Source of the DNA: Euryodendron excelsum
Lineage: Eukaryota; Streptophyta; Magnoliopsida; Ericales; Pentaphylacaceae
Reading direction: 5' to 3'
DNA length: 64,000 nt
NCBI GenBank assembly: GCA_033060915.1
Contig: CM065386.1
Span: 2,320,001-2,384,000, forward strand
The position numbers and the translations under genes were made by a program. Positions 20,493 through 31,382 of the stretch are shown one piece after another (the first letter of the stretch is position 1; each line of letters begins with the position of its first letter). Below the pieces are notes generated by a model, which worked only from the letters and a program-made list of their open reading frames with translations, was not told the DNA's origin and did no database searches.

Positions 20493-23363
20493 TCAGCCAT
20501 GGGTAGTAAACGAAAACCCATTGTTGGTAACCCACCCCAGGGGCAAAGATAATGCTGCAATTCCAATACAAATACTCCATGGTTTCAGATCCAACCTCTC
20601 CGTGTGAAAGCAAACTGCCATAATCTCCATTGTTGCTACTTGCAGAATAACGATGGCCCCAACAAGAAACCAGCAATTCTTATGCTTCAGCATCCCCTTG
20701 AAAACATTCGTTTTTTCAATTCTCGCATTGATCAATACAGAAACCTGGCAGAGTACATAACAGTTGAAGATCATGGCTTTTAAAACCCTGTCATTTGAAT
20801 GCAGAAAATATTTTCCCTTGAAGTAGAGGGTCAATAGAACAGTGACTTGATAGAGACTTTGAACTGCTATATTTCTCCACACATTCTTGGTTATATGTTG
20901 AGCTGCTCTTGGAATTGGTGGGCTAGTCTCTGTTTTGAGCTGAGAATATTGCGGCTCTGCCAGGGCCAAGGCACCAAGAATGGCCATAATCAAGTTAACC
21001 CACAAGAGCTGAAAAGCTCCAATTGGCTCTTCTGATCCATTGCAGAGAATAATGATGAAACTTATGGTGAAGGCAACAATGTTTAGTGTCTGCTGCAACT
21101 GTACAAACTTCTGAAGATTGTTACAAACAGAGCTTCCTAAATTCAAGATGGCTGAGATAGTCACAAAATTCCGGTCTAGGATGATGATATCCGACTCCTT
21201 GGCAGATTCTGCGGCATAATCACCCACCGAAAGCCCCACGTCGGCTTCTTTTAGCGCCGGAGAGTCCCTCGTACAGATTCCGGTGATGGCTACTACTTCA
21301 CCTCTCTGTTTCAGGTACTGCAAAAGTAGTAGCTTATCGGACGGAGAAGAGTTGGCCATTACGCTGATTCGGTCTGCCATCTTCATGCGGTCTTCTTCAG
21401 AGCAATGCTGAAATTCAGATGCTTCAATTACTCTTCCATTCGTGTCTTCTTCTTGCCTGAGAATTCCAGAATTTATTCCCATAAACCTTGCCGTGTTTAC
21501 GTCATCACCCACCACTAGCTTGATCTCTACTCCGGATTCTTGACACTGTTTTATTGCTTGTCTCAATTCTGGTGCATATGGGTTCTTCAATCTCACCATG
21601 CCCAACAAGGTTAAGCCATTTTCTGTAGGTTTAATAGCTTCTTCCTCCTCCTCTTCTTCTTCTTTCTCTTGTTTAACAACTTGTTTGTAAGCAAAAGCGA
21701 AGCACTGGAGAGTATCAGTTGGAAATCCTTCGATTATATTCTTGAACTCGGCTCTTTTCTGTTCATCTAGGGTTTGAATGGTTCCCCCTACATCATAATA
21801 ATGTGAGCACATTGATAGCACCTTGTCTGGAGCTCCTTTCCAATGCACATGCACAACTTTTTTAACCTCTCTGTTCCTCCTCAACGATATCCCGCTTCGA
21901 TTCTTGTCGAAATCCAAAGCTTCAGTATGAATAATTGTTCGATTCTGATACAACTCTTCCATGTTGATGCCAAGAACTTGCTCCGCCCAGATAAAAAGAG
22001 GATTCTCCAGCGAGCCGGAGCCAGACACGTTCAGGCCAACACCTTCACAGAAATTACCAAGGACTTCTTCATGAACTTCTCGTGTGGGAAAATCCTCAAC
22101 CCTATCCAGGCCGATCCACAACTCGGCCATCTTCGAATGCTGCAGAATTAAATCACTCGTTTTGCCGGTGCAGATTTTGGTGACTAACCCAATTGTAGCA
22201 CACGCTGGAAATTCTCGGACCACAGCCTGATAAAGCACCATTTTCTTTGCTGCATATTTTAGAGTGAGAAAAATTCCTAGAGGCAAGCCATCTTTTATTG
22301 AAAAGAGTAATATACAAAGAATGGCGACTAACCCATTAAGCTTTGGGCTTTGCTTCTTCACGAGTTTTGTAGCCTCGTTCATTATCTCTCCCATGGTGTT
22401 CTTTACACCTTTCGGATCGGGATTGTGATTTTCATCACACCATGATCTCCACACGAAACATCTAAATACTTGCACCACGAGAACAAGCAATGAGAGGCTC
22501 AAACAAATCCTTTCCAAACGAGTGTTCATTTTATCAATAGAAACTTGCAATTTCGACTCCTGAATTTGATTGCGGCCGCTTAATGATCTCATCAACTTGC
22601 TTTTCTCTGTGTTATTTCCTACTGATGTCACGAGCATGCTGCAGTGACCTCCCACCACCTTTGCACCGGTGAATATCGACCGTTGATTGTAATAATCAGA
22701 GCCATCATGGCCCAAATCATCGTCGAGCTTGAATGAATCACCATCAATGAACAATCCATCAGCGGGGACACGATCACCGGCCTTTAGAGATAGTATATCA
22801 CCAACCACAACTTCAGAAACTGCTCTGTGTTGGGTCTTTCCATTTCGCCTAATCCCGACTTTTTTTATGTCCCTTGACAACTTCCTCATCCTTCTAGCCT
22901 TGAAAAATCTGAAAACGACACCAAAATTGACAACTATGAATATTGCAAGAAATATGATGAACCCATCAAGAAATCCTTCTTGAAGCCCATTCCTCTTGAT
23001 CCCAATCACAAGAGAAAGTGCTGCACAGCACAAGAGAAGGATGACAGTAGTGTCTTTGAATGCTTCTAACATGAGTTGGTATAAGCCTTTGGCCACAAAA
23101 GAAGGTTGATCTTCAAAATTTAGGTTTGAACCAAATGCTATGTGTCGGCGGCGAAGGTCTCTGGCTTCACCAGATATTCCAGCATCAACATTAGTTTCTA
23201 ATGCAGCAGCAATTTCATGGATGCCATTGGCCTCAACTAGCTCTGCTAGTCTTTCTTGGCCTATTTTGAAGTTGGGGATATCTGTTTGGCAGTGATCAGC
23301 ATTCCAAATGGGCATGGTAGGGAAAGTGGAGTTGATTTGATTCTCAGTGGGTCTATTTTCCAT
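20493..23363 (-). CDS. P2B Ca2+-ATPase homologue, apparently catalytically dead
   Basis: A single 956-codon frame, like the intronless ACA12/ACA13 type plasma-membrane Ca2+-ATPases, with recognisable architecture: transmembrane pairs at about 105-155 and 285-375, the P and N domains, and C-terminal membrane segments from about 755. The N-terminus before the first membrane pair is short and I see no clear calmodulin-binding basic helix. The catalytic motifs are changed. The phosphorylated Asp of DKTGT is Gly400 (GKTSD, 400-404). TGES is HDGS (219-222). PEGLP is KDGLP (357-361). TGDN is VGDD (618-621). GDGxNDxP is GICTRDSP (695-702). The Ca2+-binding Asp in the NLIMD motif is Ala (NLIMAILG, 790-797). 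The nucleotide-site KGAP (509-512) is kept. A poly-Glu loop lies at 567-575. It should not form the phosphoenzyme. Start ATG at 23361-23363. Confidence 0.85.
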   Translation of the reverse strand: MENRPTENQINSTFPTMPIWNADHCQTDIPNFKIGQERLAELVEANGIHEIAAALETNVDAGISGEARDLRRRHIAFGSNLNFEDQPSFVAKGLYQLMLEAFKDTTVILLLCCAALSLVIGIKRNGLQEGFLDGFIIFLAIFIVVNFGVVFRFFKARRMRKLSRDIKKVGIRRNGKTQHRAVSEVVVGDILSLKAGDRVPADGLFIDGDSFKLDDDLGHDGSDYYNQRSIFTGAKVVGGHCSMLVTSVGNNTEKSKLMRSLSGRNQIQESKLQVSIDKMNTRLERICLSLSLLVLVVQVFRCFVWRSWCDENHNPDPKGVKNTMGEIMNEATKLVKKQSPKLNGLVAILCILLFSIKDGLPLGIFLTLKYAAKKMVLYQAVVREFPACATIGLVTKICTGKTSDLILQHSKMAELWIGLDRVEDFPTREVHEEVLGNFCEGVGLNVSGSGSLENPLFIWAEQVLGINMEELYQNRTIIHTEALDFDKNRSGISLRRNREVKKVVHVHWKGAPDKVLSMCSHYYDVGGTIQTLDEQKRAEFKNIIEGFPTDTLQCFAFAYKQVVKQEKEEEEEEEEAIKPTENGLTLLGMVRLKNPYAPELRQAIKQCQESGVEIKLVVGDDVNTARFMGINSGILRQEEDTNGRVIEASEFQHCSEEDRMKMADRISVMANSSPSDKLLLLQYLKQRGEVVAITGICTRDSPALKEADVGLSVGDYAAESAKESDIIILDRNFVTISAILNLGSSVCNNLQKFVQLQQTLNIVAFTISFIIILCNGSEEPIGAFQLLWVNLIMAILGALALAEPQYSQLKTETSPPIPRAAQHITKNVWRNIAVQSLYQVTVLLTLYFKGKYFLHSNDRVLKAMIFNCYVLCQVSVLINARIEKTNVFKGMLKHKNCWFLVGAIVILQVATMEIMAVCFHTERLDLKPWSICIGIAALSLPLGWVTNNGFSFTTHG

Positions 23364-23619
23364 TTCTTCAGCAACTTGGGATTAGCAGTGAGAATTAAAG
23401 TTTGTCTTTTCTAAAGGTTGAGTTGCAAGGTTGATGGCTTGCCATGTGAGATGAATTGAACCATGAATTGATAAGAGTAATACAGTGGCCACGAATGGAG
23501 CAAGAGGAGTTTTGTTTGAAGAAGTGGTGTTGGTTACAAAAATTTGGAGGGCGAGAGAGATGGGACAAAATAGATTTCAATAGAGGGAGTTGTATTTGCA
23601 TGAGAATCAACCACGTACC

Positions 23620-23621
<2 letters not shown>

Positions 23622-23673
<52 letters not shown>

Positions 23674-23674
23674 T
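23622..23674. repeat. Compound (CT)n(TA)n microsatellite
   Basis: A CT run directly followed by a TA run, about 260 bases upstream of the ATPase-like start codon. It probably lies in the promoter or leader of that gene. The small open frames read through it are low-complexity artefacts. Confidence 0.9.
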
Positions 23675-24209
23675 TGCATGCACATTATAGTTAGAAATAT
23701 CTGTTTTAGTATAAAAGTAGTGATGTTCAAATGTGTCCGCAGCATGCGGGGCCATCTAAAGCACTAAAAACCCATGCGGAAATTGTATATGAGAGACATG
23801 GAAGTTTACTTGCGATTGTCCGTAGAAAGTATTTGTGATGGTGAGGAGTCGAATCTTCTATTTTGCATGTCATTATTATTAAGCAAATGCTAAATGCACT
23901 TTAAAAAAGGTAATGTTACAGACCACTCATTATGACGTGATTTATGATGTGGTTTATAATTTTTAATTATAATAATATTACTATGATATCATTCTTTGAA
24001 AAAAAACAATATTATTCCTTCACTTTCACTCCCCGAGATATCCCCCTACTATTGTAATTATATGCTTTGGTAAGAAGAGAGATCTTTATTTTATCGAACT
24101 CAGAAAACAACTCTTATTAACCTATGTTGCACATCCAACCAAGCTCGTTCGATCTTAGGATTTTTCCTATAATTAGATGCTCCTTTATTGAAATTGAATT
24201 TTAATAAAG

Positions 24210-24240
<31 letters not shown>

Positions 24241-24464
24241 CACGTTGGGTAAGTCTAAGCATGTACTTGTCAAGGACCCAGGATTAAAATTCTAGTAAAG
24301 TAATTAACAACAATCCTAGGTTTTGCAAACGAAATGAAGCGAGTTACACACATTATTATTCGTAGTTATATAAACCTTTTCTTTCTTCCTCTTTATTATT
24401 AGTTTATAATCTTGTTTGAACATCAAAAAACACCTTATTACGTTAGTTTGGCACTCTTTATTTT

Positions 24465-24810
24465 TGTGAGTGACCATATCGCCTAGATATGAAGGCATGT
24501 ACTTTTTTTATATACTTTTGGACAATTCTCACTTTTTAAACCGATTTTCAGGATTGAGTTAAGCCTATAGATTCTCTCTCTATCTCTCTATCTATCTTCT
24601 AACATAGTATCAGAGTTAGGTTTAAAAAAACCTCACATCTCCAAGCTTCGTGTAAGGGAGGGTGTGAGTGAAGTTCCACATCACTCGAATACGAAGGCTT
24701 GTACCTCCTTATATACTCTTGGGCAATTCTCATCTTATAAATTGATTTCAAGGTTGAGTTAGGCTTATGAGTTAAGCCCGTGGTACTCTCTCTTTCTCTA
24801 TCTTCTAACA
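24465..24810 (+). mobile_element. TRIM retroelement with perfect TSD
   Basis: Two direct terminal repeats, 24465-24604 (140 bases) and 24663-24810 (148 bases), both begin TGTGAGTGA and end CTTCTAACA. The 58-base interior starts with TAGTATCAGAG, a primer-binding site of initiator-tRNA-Met type with one change, and ends with the purine tract GTAAGGGAGGG. ATTTT flanks both sides (24460-24464 and 24811-24815). The repeats are visibly diverged (the left one has indels), so the element is old. There is no coding capacity, as usual for TRIMs. Confidence 0.85.
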
Positions 24811-27663
24811 ATTTTCATCCACACAAAGGAAATGACTGATTTTATCTAGTTCTAAACGTTTTAGTAGAAGATCAGAATGTATATCCAACGAAGTAAAAAC
24901 TAGCTAGTCTTAGAGCATTTTCAATTCAAAACTTTCAAATTCATCTTCATTTTAGCATTTTCTTTAAATTTAAAGTTCGTAGGTCCTACTTTTTCACAGT
25001 GTTACTCCAACTCACTCAATCTTCATTTTCACAATTCATTTTTCAAATCATTATTATTTTATATAAAAATAATAATAAATCACATATTGTGCTTTCATTT
25101 TATTCAAAATATAATTATTCATTACCATATTTTAATCTAAATTGTAATTATTTACAACATATTTAATTAAAATTAAATTATTTAATATTTAGTTAACTAA
25201 ATGATCTACGCATGAAATTACAAATTTAATTTAATTTAAAAAAATAAAAATCCCATTACAAACTAAAGAAATACATTTAACAAAAATTAAAGTACAATAA
25301 GAAACTAATGACAACTCATTAAATAAAACTTGAAAAATTAAAATTATAAGCACTAATAAGGTGGTGAGTCAACTTCTTTATACCCACCTTCATGGTGGCT
25401 AAAGCTACTAAAGTTACCATGATTACAACCAGTAGATAATCCACCTAGACTAAAATAAAAAAAGAATTTATTTATTCCATAGATTAAAATAGTGTTAGTA
25501 TAAAAAAATAATTAGTAAAATAAAAAGAATTTATTAATTTCATATATAAATAATTCCATAGATGAAAAAATGTTAGTATAAATAAATAATCAATAAAATA
25601 AAAACAATTTATTAATTTCATATATAAATAATAATTTCAAGATAAATAAAACCAAGTAAAATATAAATAATTTATTTATTTCACTAATAAAAAAATCTCA
25701 AATTAAATAAATATTTAATAAAGTAAAAAAATTAATGAATTAATTGAAAATTTAAATTAAATATTTATCAAAATAATATTTAAATATAAAAGTCCCACAT
25801 AATTAGTGTTTTGGCCCTATATAAATAGTGAAATGAATAAGTCTTCAAATTTAAATGTTGCAAGTGAAGGTTACCTTCATTTCTTTAAATTTTTTAAGAA
25901 ACAAAAGTCAGTTGAAAAAATAAATTTAAAATTCACCTTCAAATTTAAAAATTTAAAAGTGGGTTGGAGATGTTATTAATAATGTAATCATTTTATTCAA
26001 TGAATTGTTGCTATTCCTTCTGGGTATATAACATCCAAATCAAAATATCACCCTCCGCAGTCTAACCCGCACTAGTAAGGCTGAAGCCGTGTTGGCACTC
26101 CATGCCTGAAGTACTACTACATGATTATTCATTGATTTTCTGTTTTGACTAAAGAGTCTGGAAGATACAATTCTAGTTTGAATGGACCAAAATCTATGCA
26201 CTCCCACACTATTTCCCTGCCCTGCAGTTACTCCAAAAAATTAAAAACAGCCCCTTGCCAAAAAAATAAAAAATAAAAAAAATTTAATTTGACCTTTTGA
26301 TCGAAAACCGTGGATTTAGGATCATGGTTTCTACATATGATGACAGTTTTTCCGTCAAAAGATTGTACGCGGTACGAAACCTTCTCGTATATTCTTCTCA
26401 ATTATGTTATGTTTTTCCAATCAGAGTAAATTCCAGTAGATGTGGAATTGAATGTACCTTTGGAGTGAAAATTTCTTTATTTTCTAAAGTAGGGTTTAGG
26501 TATGGAAGGACAGAAGAAATTGGTCTCATTCTAACTTCGGATTATTCAAATCTAGCTAGGACGACGACAATATTAGCTCCTTCCATGCATTTTCATGTTT
26601 GAAGATGTATGGAATACTAACTGTAAAGACTATCAATTACTAATTAACCATGGAAACTGTCTCGATCAGTCCTTCCATGACCATAATATTAATTCCATTT
26701 CCTGGAAAATAGGCTTTCATTTCCCGAGAGTGACTTATTTTGACCTCTAAGCCACCGTGCTAGCTAGCTTTTTCCACTAAAATTACATTTGAAGGTAGAC
26801 TTGATCTTATCATGACTTTATGTTACATTTATTGGAAAAGGCTACGCAGCTTTTTCTCATCTTTGATTTCTATCCGGTACGGTTTTCCTTCGATTTCCAT
26901 TTGGCTTGTATTGCTAAATATATACCTTCAACGCTATACATGTATGGTATGATGGTAAAGAATTGTATATTTCTTGCCATTTTGGTGTTGATTAATGAAG
27001 TTCTTCTTTTCTAAAAAATAAATAAATATTTATTTAGAACAGAGAAATATAAATTTACATATAATGGACAAGCAATAACATTTTTTATAATTCTATAGAT
27101 CTTTGTTCATCTTGTACTTGGGAAGTGGAGAGATTTGGCTGCGAAGATTTAAAGCATTTTCCCAAGTTCGTTGACGACAAGCTTCGTTTTATTTATTAAT
27201 TAACATGCTTTGTTTGTTTGCAACTATTGTACTAGAATAATAGAAGCTGGTAGCAACCATTTCTCTTTCTCAAAATTAATTCGTTGAACATAGGCAAGGA
27301 GGAAAGACTAATACATATATATAATTCTATTGTGGCATGCGCATGCTTTAGAAAATCTTAAAGTGATGGGTTTCCAAGTTTTAGTCATGGTCGGCCATAT
27401 CCCTGAGGGCCGCATCCTATGATTTCATATCCATTGGAGAACCACTAGAAGTGTTCTTTGGTGTTTACTTCAAACTCTTTTTGAACGTTGCCTTGGAATT
27501 TTTGGCATATATTAGCAATAAAGAACAAGAAAGATGGTAACAATTTTACTATATATATATATATATGTTATGTGTTAAATATGCATATATAATATGTGTT
27601 TTGCATATCCAAGCTGGGAAGGGCAGAACTGTATCTCAGAGAGAAGAGAAGAAAGAAGTTTAT
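24811..27663. other. AT-rich gene-free interval with MITE-like block
   Basis: No supported gene. About 24911-25965 begins GAGCATTTTCAATTC and ends GGGTTGGAGATG, an imperfect inversion of the common plant MITE end GAGCATCTCCAACC. The inside is very AT-rich with direct repeats of TATAAATAA words. It may be a decayed 1 kb transposon derivative. The rest (25970-27663) shows scattered short frames without homology that I recognise. Confidence 0.35.
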
Positions 27664-28268
27664 TGTAAGTGGGATTTTTCGAGAAGGCTGGGCCGAACTC
27701 TCAAGCCCCAAATGGATGAGTCCAAATATCTCCTGCAAGACAAGGAGGTTAGAATGGGTCGACCCTTAGTGGGCCAACTACACTCCGAAAATTAAGTTAG
27801 CAAGCTTAATCGATAAAGATGAATGAAAGTTGTGAATACTTGGAGTTAACTGTCCATACCTGACTCTCGATGCCTTGGGTATTTATAGAATCTTTGAGGG
27901 AGTGTGTTTTGCCTTGGCCTACCAGCAGACTCTCATGGCCTGCTGGATAAGCATCATCATTGACGCCGCCTAATTATTTACAGGTTCTAGCACACCGTTG
28001 TGCAGGATTCCGGCTGACCGGATGTGCACGTCGACGTCGCGTGGGCGGTCCCTTGTGCATTTAATGCGAGTCAACTTTGCATTTAATGCTCAAAGACCGT
28101 TAGCGGTTTGGGCCCGCTTTTCGCAGTTTGAGCTACGCTGGAAAGGAGGTCGGCAGTCAAAGCTGGCCTTCCCTCTAATTCTGATCCGGGCTTGCCAAGC
28201 AGCCCCAACTTTAATTTGCGCAGATTGGGCCTCACCCATTAGGTTGGGCCGGGGGTTATTCCCCCACA
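27664..28268 (-). repeat. 3' LTR of element 2
   Basis: 605 bases. On the plus strand it begins TGTAAGTGGGATTTTTC and ends TTATTCCCCCACA. It is the partner of 36946-37550, and is homologous to the element 1 LTRs. Confidence 0.92.
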
Positions 28269-28282
28269 ATTGCCCCCCAGCC
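28269..28282 (-). promoter_or_regulatory. Polypurine tract of element 2
   Basis: On the minus strand this is GGCTGGGGGGCAAT, adjacent to the 3' LTR, identical to the tract of element 1. Confidence 0.75.
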
Positions 28283-28461
28283 TTTGTGTCGTTTTGGCTT
28301 CTGAAACGGCCAAGGGCTGTAACGGTCGCCCGGCCACATAAATGGCGGGGATTTTAAAAGATTCATTGGTGGGGCATTATTGAATCGACGGCCGATGTGA
28401 CGCTTCGGCAGAGCGTCATGATTAACGCTGTTTTACCGTGTACGAACCGACGGCTCTGGTG

Positions 28462-28471
28462 TATATAAAAG
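28462..28471 (+). promoter_or_regulatory. TATA box for antisense gene of element 2
   Basis: TATATAAAAG about 160 bases before the expected start codon position (28630). The spacing equals that in element 1. A donor-like GTAAGTGTCC follows at 28561 in both copies, which might mark a leader intron, but no matching acceptor is obvious. Confidence 0.6.
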
Positions 28472-28629
28472 AGCAACGCCCTAATCAGTTGGAAGACACT
28501 TGCTCTTTTTCCTTTGCCTCCTGAATAGCGTGTGCGTCAGCTGTTTCAGCACCCACCACTGTAAGTGTCCTTTGAGCTCGCAACTCTTTTGCTTTTCACT
28601 GTATTCTGTGTTTTGACGGTTGCCCCCTG

Positions 28630-30819
28630 ATAGCGTCCCGTCTTCGTAAAATACTAGATGGTCCGTCGGCACTTGCTTCGTTCAGGGCCAAGTTTGACAT
28701 CCTAGATGAGATCGGCTTAGAGCTGGTCGACCCCAATGACTACCGTATGGGCGAGACTGAGAAGGGAATGTCATTCCCAGTCATCACCATCGTCGAAGGG
28801 GGACTCAGGTTTCCCCTTCACCCTCTTCTTCATAAGTTCATAGTAAAACATAAGGTGTCGCCATCCCAGTTAGCATCGAACGTGTACAGGATCTTTTTTG
28901 GCATGCTTGAAATAAATCGGCGCCTGGGTGTGAACCTGGGCCTTGCCGAACTGGACTACTGCTACACTCTTTGTAAAGTCGGAGGTAGTTACAAAGTCTA
29001 CCTCCAGGCAGTAAAGAAGTCCTTAGAGTTAGTGAAGTGTCTGCCTTCCTCAGGGAAGGGCGTCGACGACGTTAGGGTCTGGGTAACCGGTCCGTGGGAG
29101 TTCGGCAACATTTCTGAGAAGGATAGACCAACGATTCGATGCCCTAAAGAGCCCGTCGAACTAGGTTTGATGTCGATCTCTCATACTGTGCATCATTTTA
29201 AATTTCAATGTGCAGCAAAACTGACTCTCGAATTTTTGCAGACACGGGGAAGCGGTCGAAAGCTCGTGACTGGTTAGTCAACTCTGATGACCTCAACAAG
29301 GTTTTGAACTACGTCGGCGAGGGTCGATTAAGATACGTTGCTCGGGCTGCACACATTTTGCTTTCCTACCTGCTGCGATACTCAACTTTCACTGCCGAGA
29401 CGGGTGTTCCCTATAGTACACTTGCAAGATTAGCGAAGGAAGGTGCCGAAGGAGACTTCGAGGAGATCCCCACCGGAATAGCGATCGAAAGGGCGCGCAG
29501 TCCTACAGACGCGACAGTCGCGATTACTCCTCCATCGGAGCCAGCTGGTGAAGAACGGCACGAAGCGCGATCGAAATCACACAGCTCAACATCCACTTCA
29601 TCACCGCATACTGCGCCCGACCGCCGAGTTAAGATTCCTGCAAGAACAAGGGATTCCAGCCCATCCCCCGACGAAGAGGACAGCATGAGTCTGAGGGAGA
29701 GAATGTTTGCTCTTGCGGGCCAGCCGCTAAGGTCGGCCGCCCCCTCTTCCGCCGAAACTCCTCCAGTCGAGCTGGTGATAACTCCCGTGGAGGAAGCCCC
29801 TCCTGTGCAACAGAGGCCAGAGACTCGGCCACAGAGGAAAAGGAGGCCCGATGTCACTCCTCCAACTCTAGCGCCCAAAAAGCAAAAAGGAAAAGGCGCG
29901 GTGGACGAGGTCGGCGAAACTGTGACCGTCACTCCGGACATTCTAGGCCGTCCTATGACGACAGCAGATTCTATGATTGACCAGCCCGAGGTGGCATTTG
30001 GTGTTATTAAGAGCGTCTTTCAGCAAAAAGACGTGGCGAAGCTGGGCGAAGCAAGTGACTCAGCCGTCTTTATGGGTGCTTTTCATGACTCGGTGCTGGT
30101 AAGTCGACACTGACTTTTTAACTTATTACAGATTCTTTTGGACATTCACTCTCGAAATGACCTTCTCTTATCTGTGTAGGGTTGTCTGAATTCCTTAAAG
30201 GCGATGACGCGCTTTCAGAAGCTTGCTGAGGCTCACCAGGAACTCATTGAAGAGCACGGTCGCTTAAAGCTCGAGTGGATCGATGCAAATAAGGAGTGGA
30301 TCACTTTTAGGAAACAGGCCGAACAGGCTTCCGCCGAGCTTTTGATGAAAGCCAACTTTGAAAAGAGAGATAAGGATTTGGCCGACCTCGAAAAGAAGTT
30401 CGATGTGCAGTCCGTAGATCTGTACAACGCAAATGCAGAGATCGAGGCCCTTAACTCCGAAGTGGCCAAGCTGAAGGTGGAAGAAGAGGCCACATTGAAG
30501 AGGGGTGAAGAAAGGGGGGCCAAGCATTTGGCTGAAGAGATGATGGACCTTAGTCGCTCCATATTCCGACAGGGTTGGAACAGTGCCTTTGTCATTGCAG
30601 AACTGGATAAGGCCTCTGACGTTTGGGGTCTTTGCCCGGACTTCTTCAAATGCCCAGTACAAACGAGAGCTTATCTTAAAAGCCGCGGCTGAAGAAGCTG
30701 CTGCTGAAAAGGAGGGAGCTAAAAAATTGAAGGCTGCTGTCGAACCCCCTAAGGACGCGGAAAAGATTGTCGGTGGTTTGCCAGGGGAAATTTCGCAGCC
30801 GGGGGAGAAGTCGGCATAA
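28630..30819 (+). pseudogene. Antisense spliced gene of element 2
   Basis: Homologue of the antisense gene of element 1, on the strand opposite gag-pol. Exon 1 is 28630-29164, intron 29165-29241 (77 bp, GTTTGATG to TTTTTGCAG), exon 2 29242-30098, intron 30099-30179 (81 bp, GTAAGTCG to TGTGTAG), exon 3 30180-30819. Exon lengths give phases 1 and 0, the same as in element 1. Without intron 1 the frame is broken by one base, and with it the frame is kept. The expected ATG is ATA at 28630-28632. Exon 3 has lost about 40 bases near 30650 and is shifted after that. The product had the gypsy-type transposon-like N-terminal region and a C-terminal coiled coil. Function is unknown. Confidence 0.75.
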
Positions 30820-30949
30820 CTGTTCTTTTTCTTTTCTTTGATGTTTTTGTAACCATCAATGCCTTTTAATGAAAAAAGCTCGTTTTGTCATTTATTACTG
30901 AATTTGTCTTATCTGATTTTGTTGTGGACTGAATCTGCCTTGGTTTTTG

Positions 30950-31275
30950 CTGTGGCCTTCTTTGGCCGACCTGCCCGACTTGGACAAGACCAAATTTTTA
31001 CACTTAGTTTTTATTTTGGCCTTCTTTGGCCAACCTGTCCAACTTGGACAGAACCAAGTTTTTTTACACTTGGTTTTTGTTTTGGCCTTCTTTGGCCGAC
31101 CTATCCAACTTGGACTGGACCAAGTTTTTACACTTGGTTTTTGTTTTGGCCTTCTTTGGCCGACCTGTCCAACTTGAACAGGACCAAGTTTTTACGCTTG
31201 GTTTTTGTTTTGGCCTTCTTTGGCCGACCTATCCAACTTGGACAGGACCAAGTTTTTACACTTGATTTTTGTAGG
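30950..31275. repeat. 64-bp tandem array, five units
   Basis: The word GGCCTTCTTTGGCC recurs at 30954, 31018, 31084, 31148 and 31212, with 64-66 base steps. It is the inverse form of the array in element 1 and sits at the same place between the converging gag-pol and antisense gene. Unit count differs (five here, nine there), so the array expands or contracts between copies. Confidence 0.93.
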
Positions 31276-31382
31276 TTTCACAGAGTGCTCAGAGTAGATT
31301 TGTTTGAACAACTTCAATTTCATTGATTTTTCAGTAGAGCTTTACACATTTCATGGACTGTAACATCGCATAGAGCTTTGTA

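Noticed and set aside
23395..23767. Open frames with Arg-Glu and Tyr-Ile repeats upstream of the ATPase-like gene
   Set aside because: They read the CT/TA microsatellite and have no other support.
30859..31326. 155-codon frame with hydrophobic repeats on the plus strand
   Set aside because: It is the element 2 form of the same 64-bp array and not a membrane protein gene.
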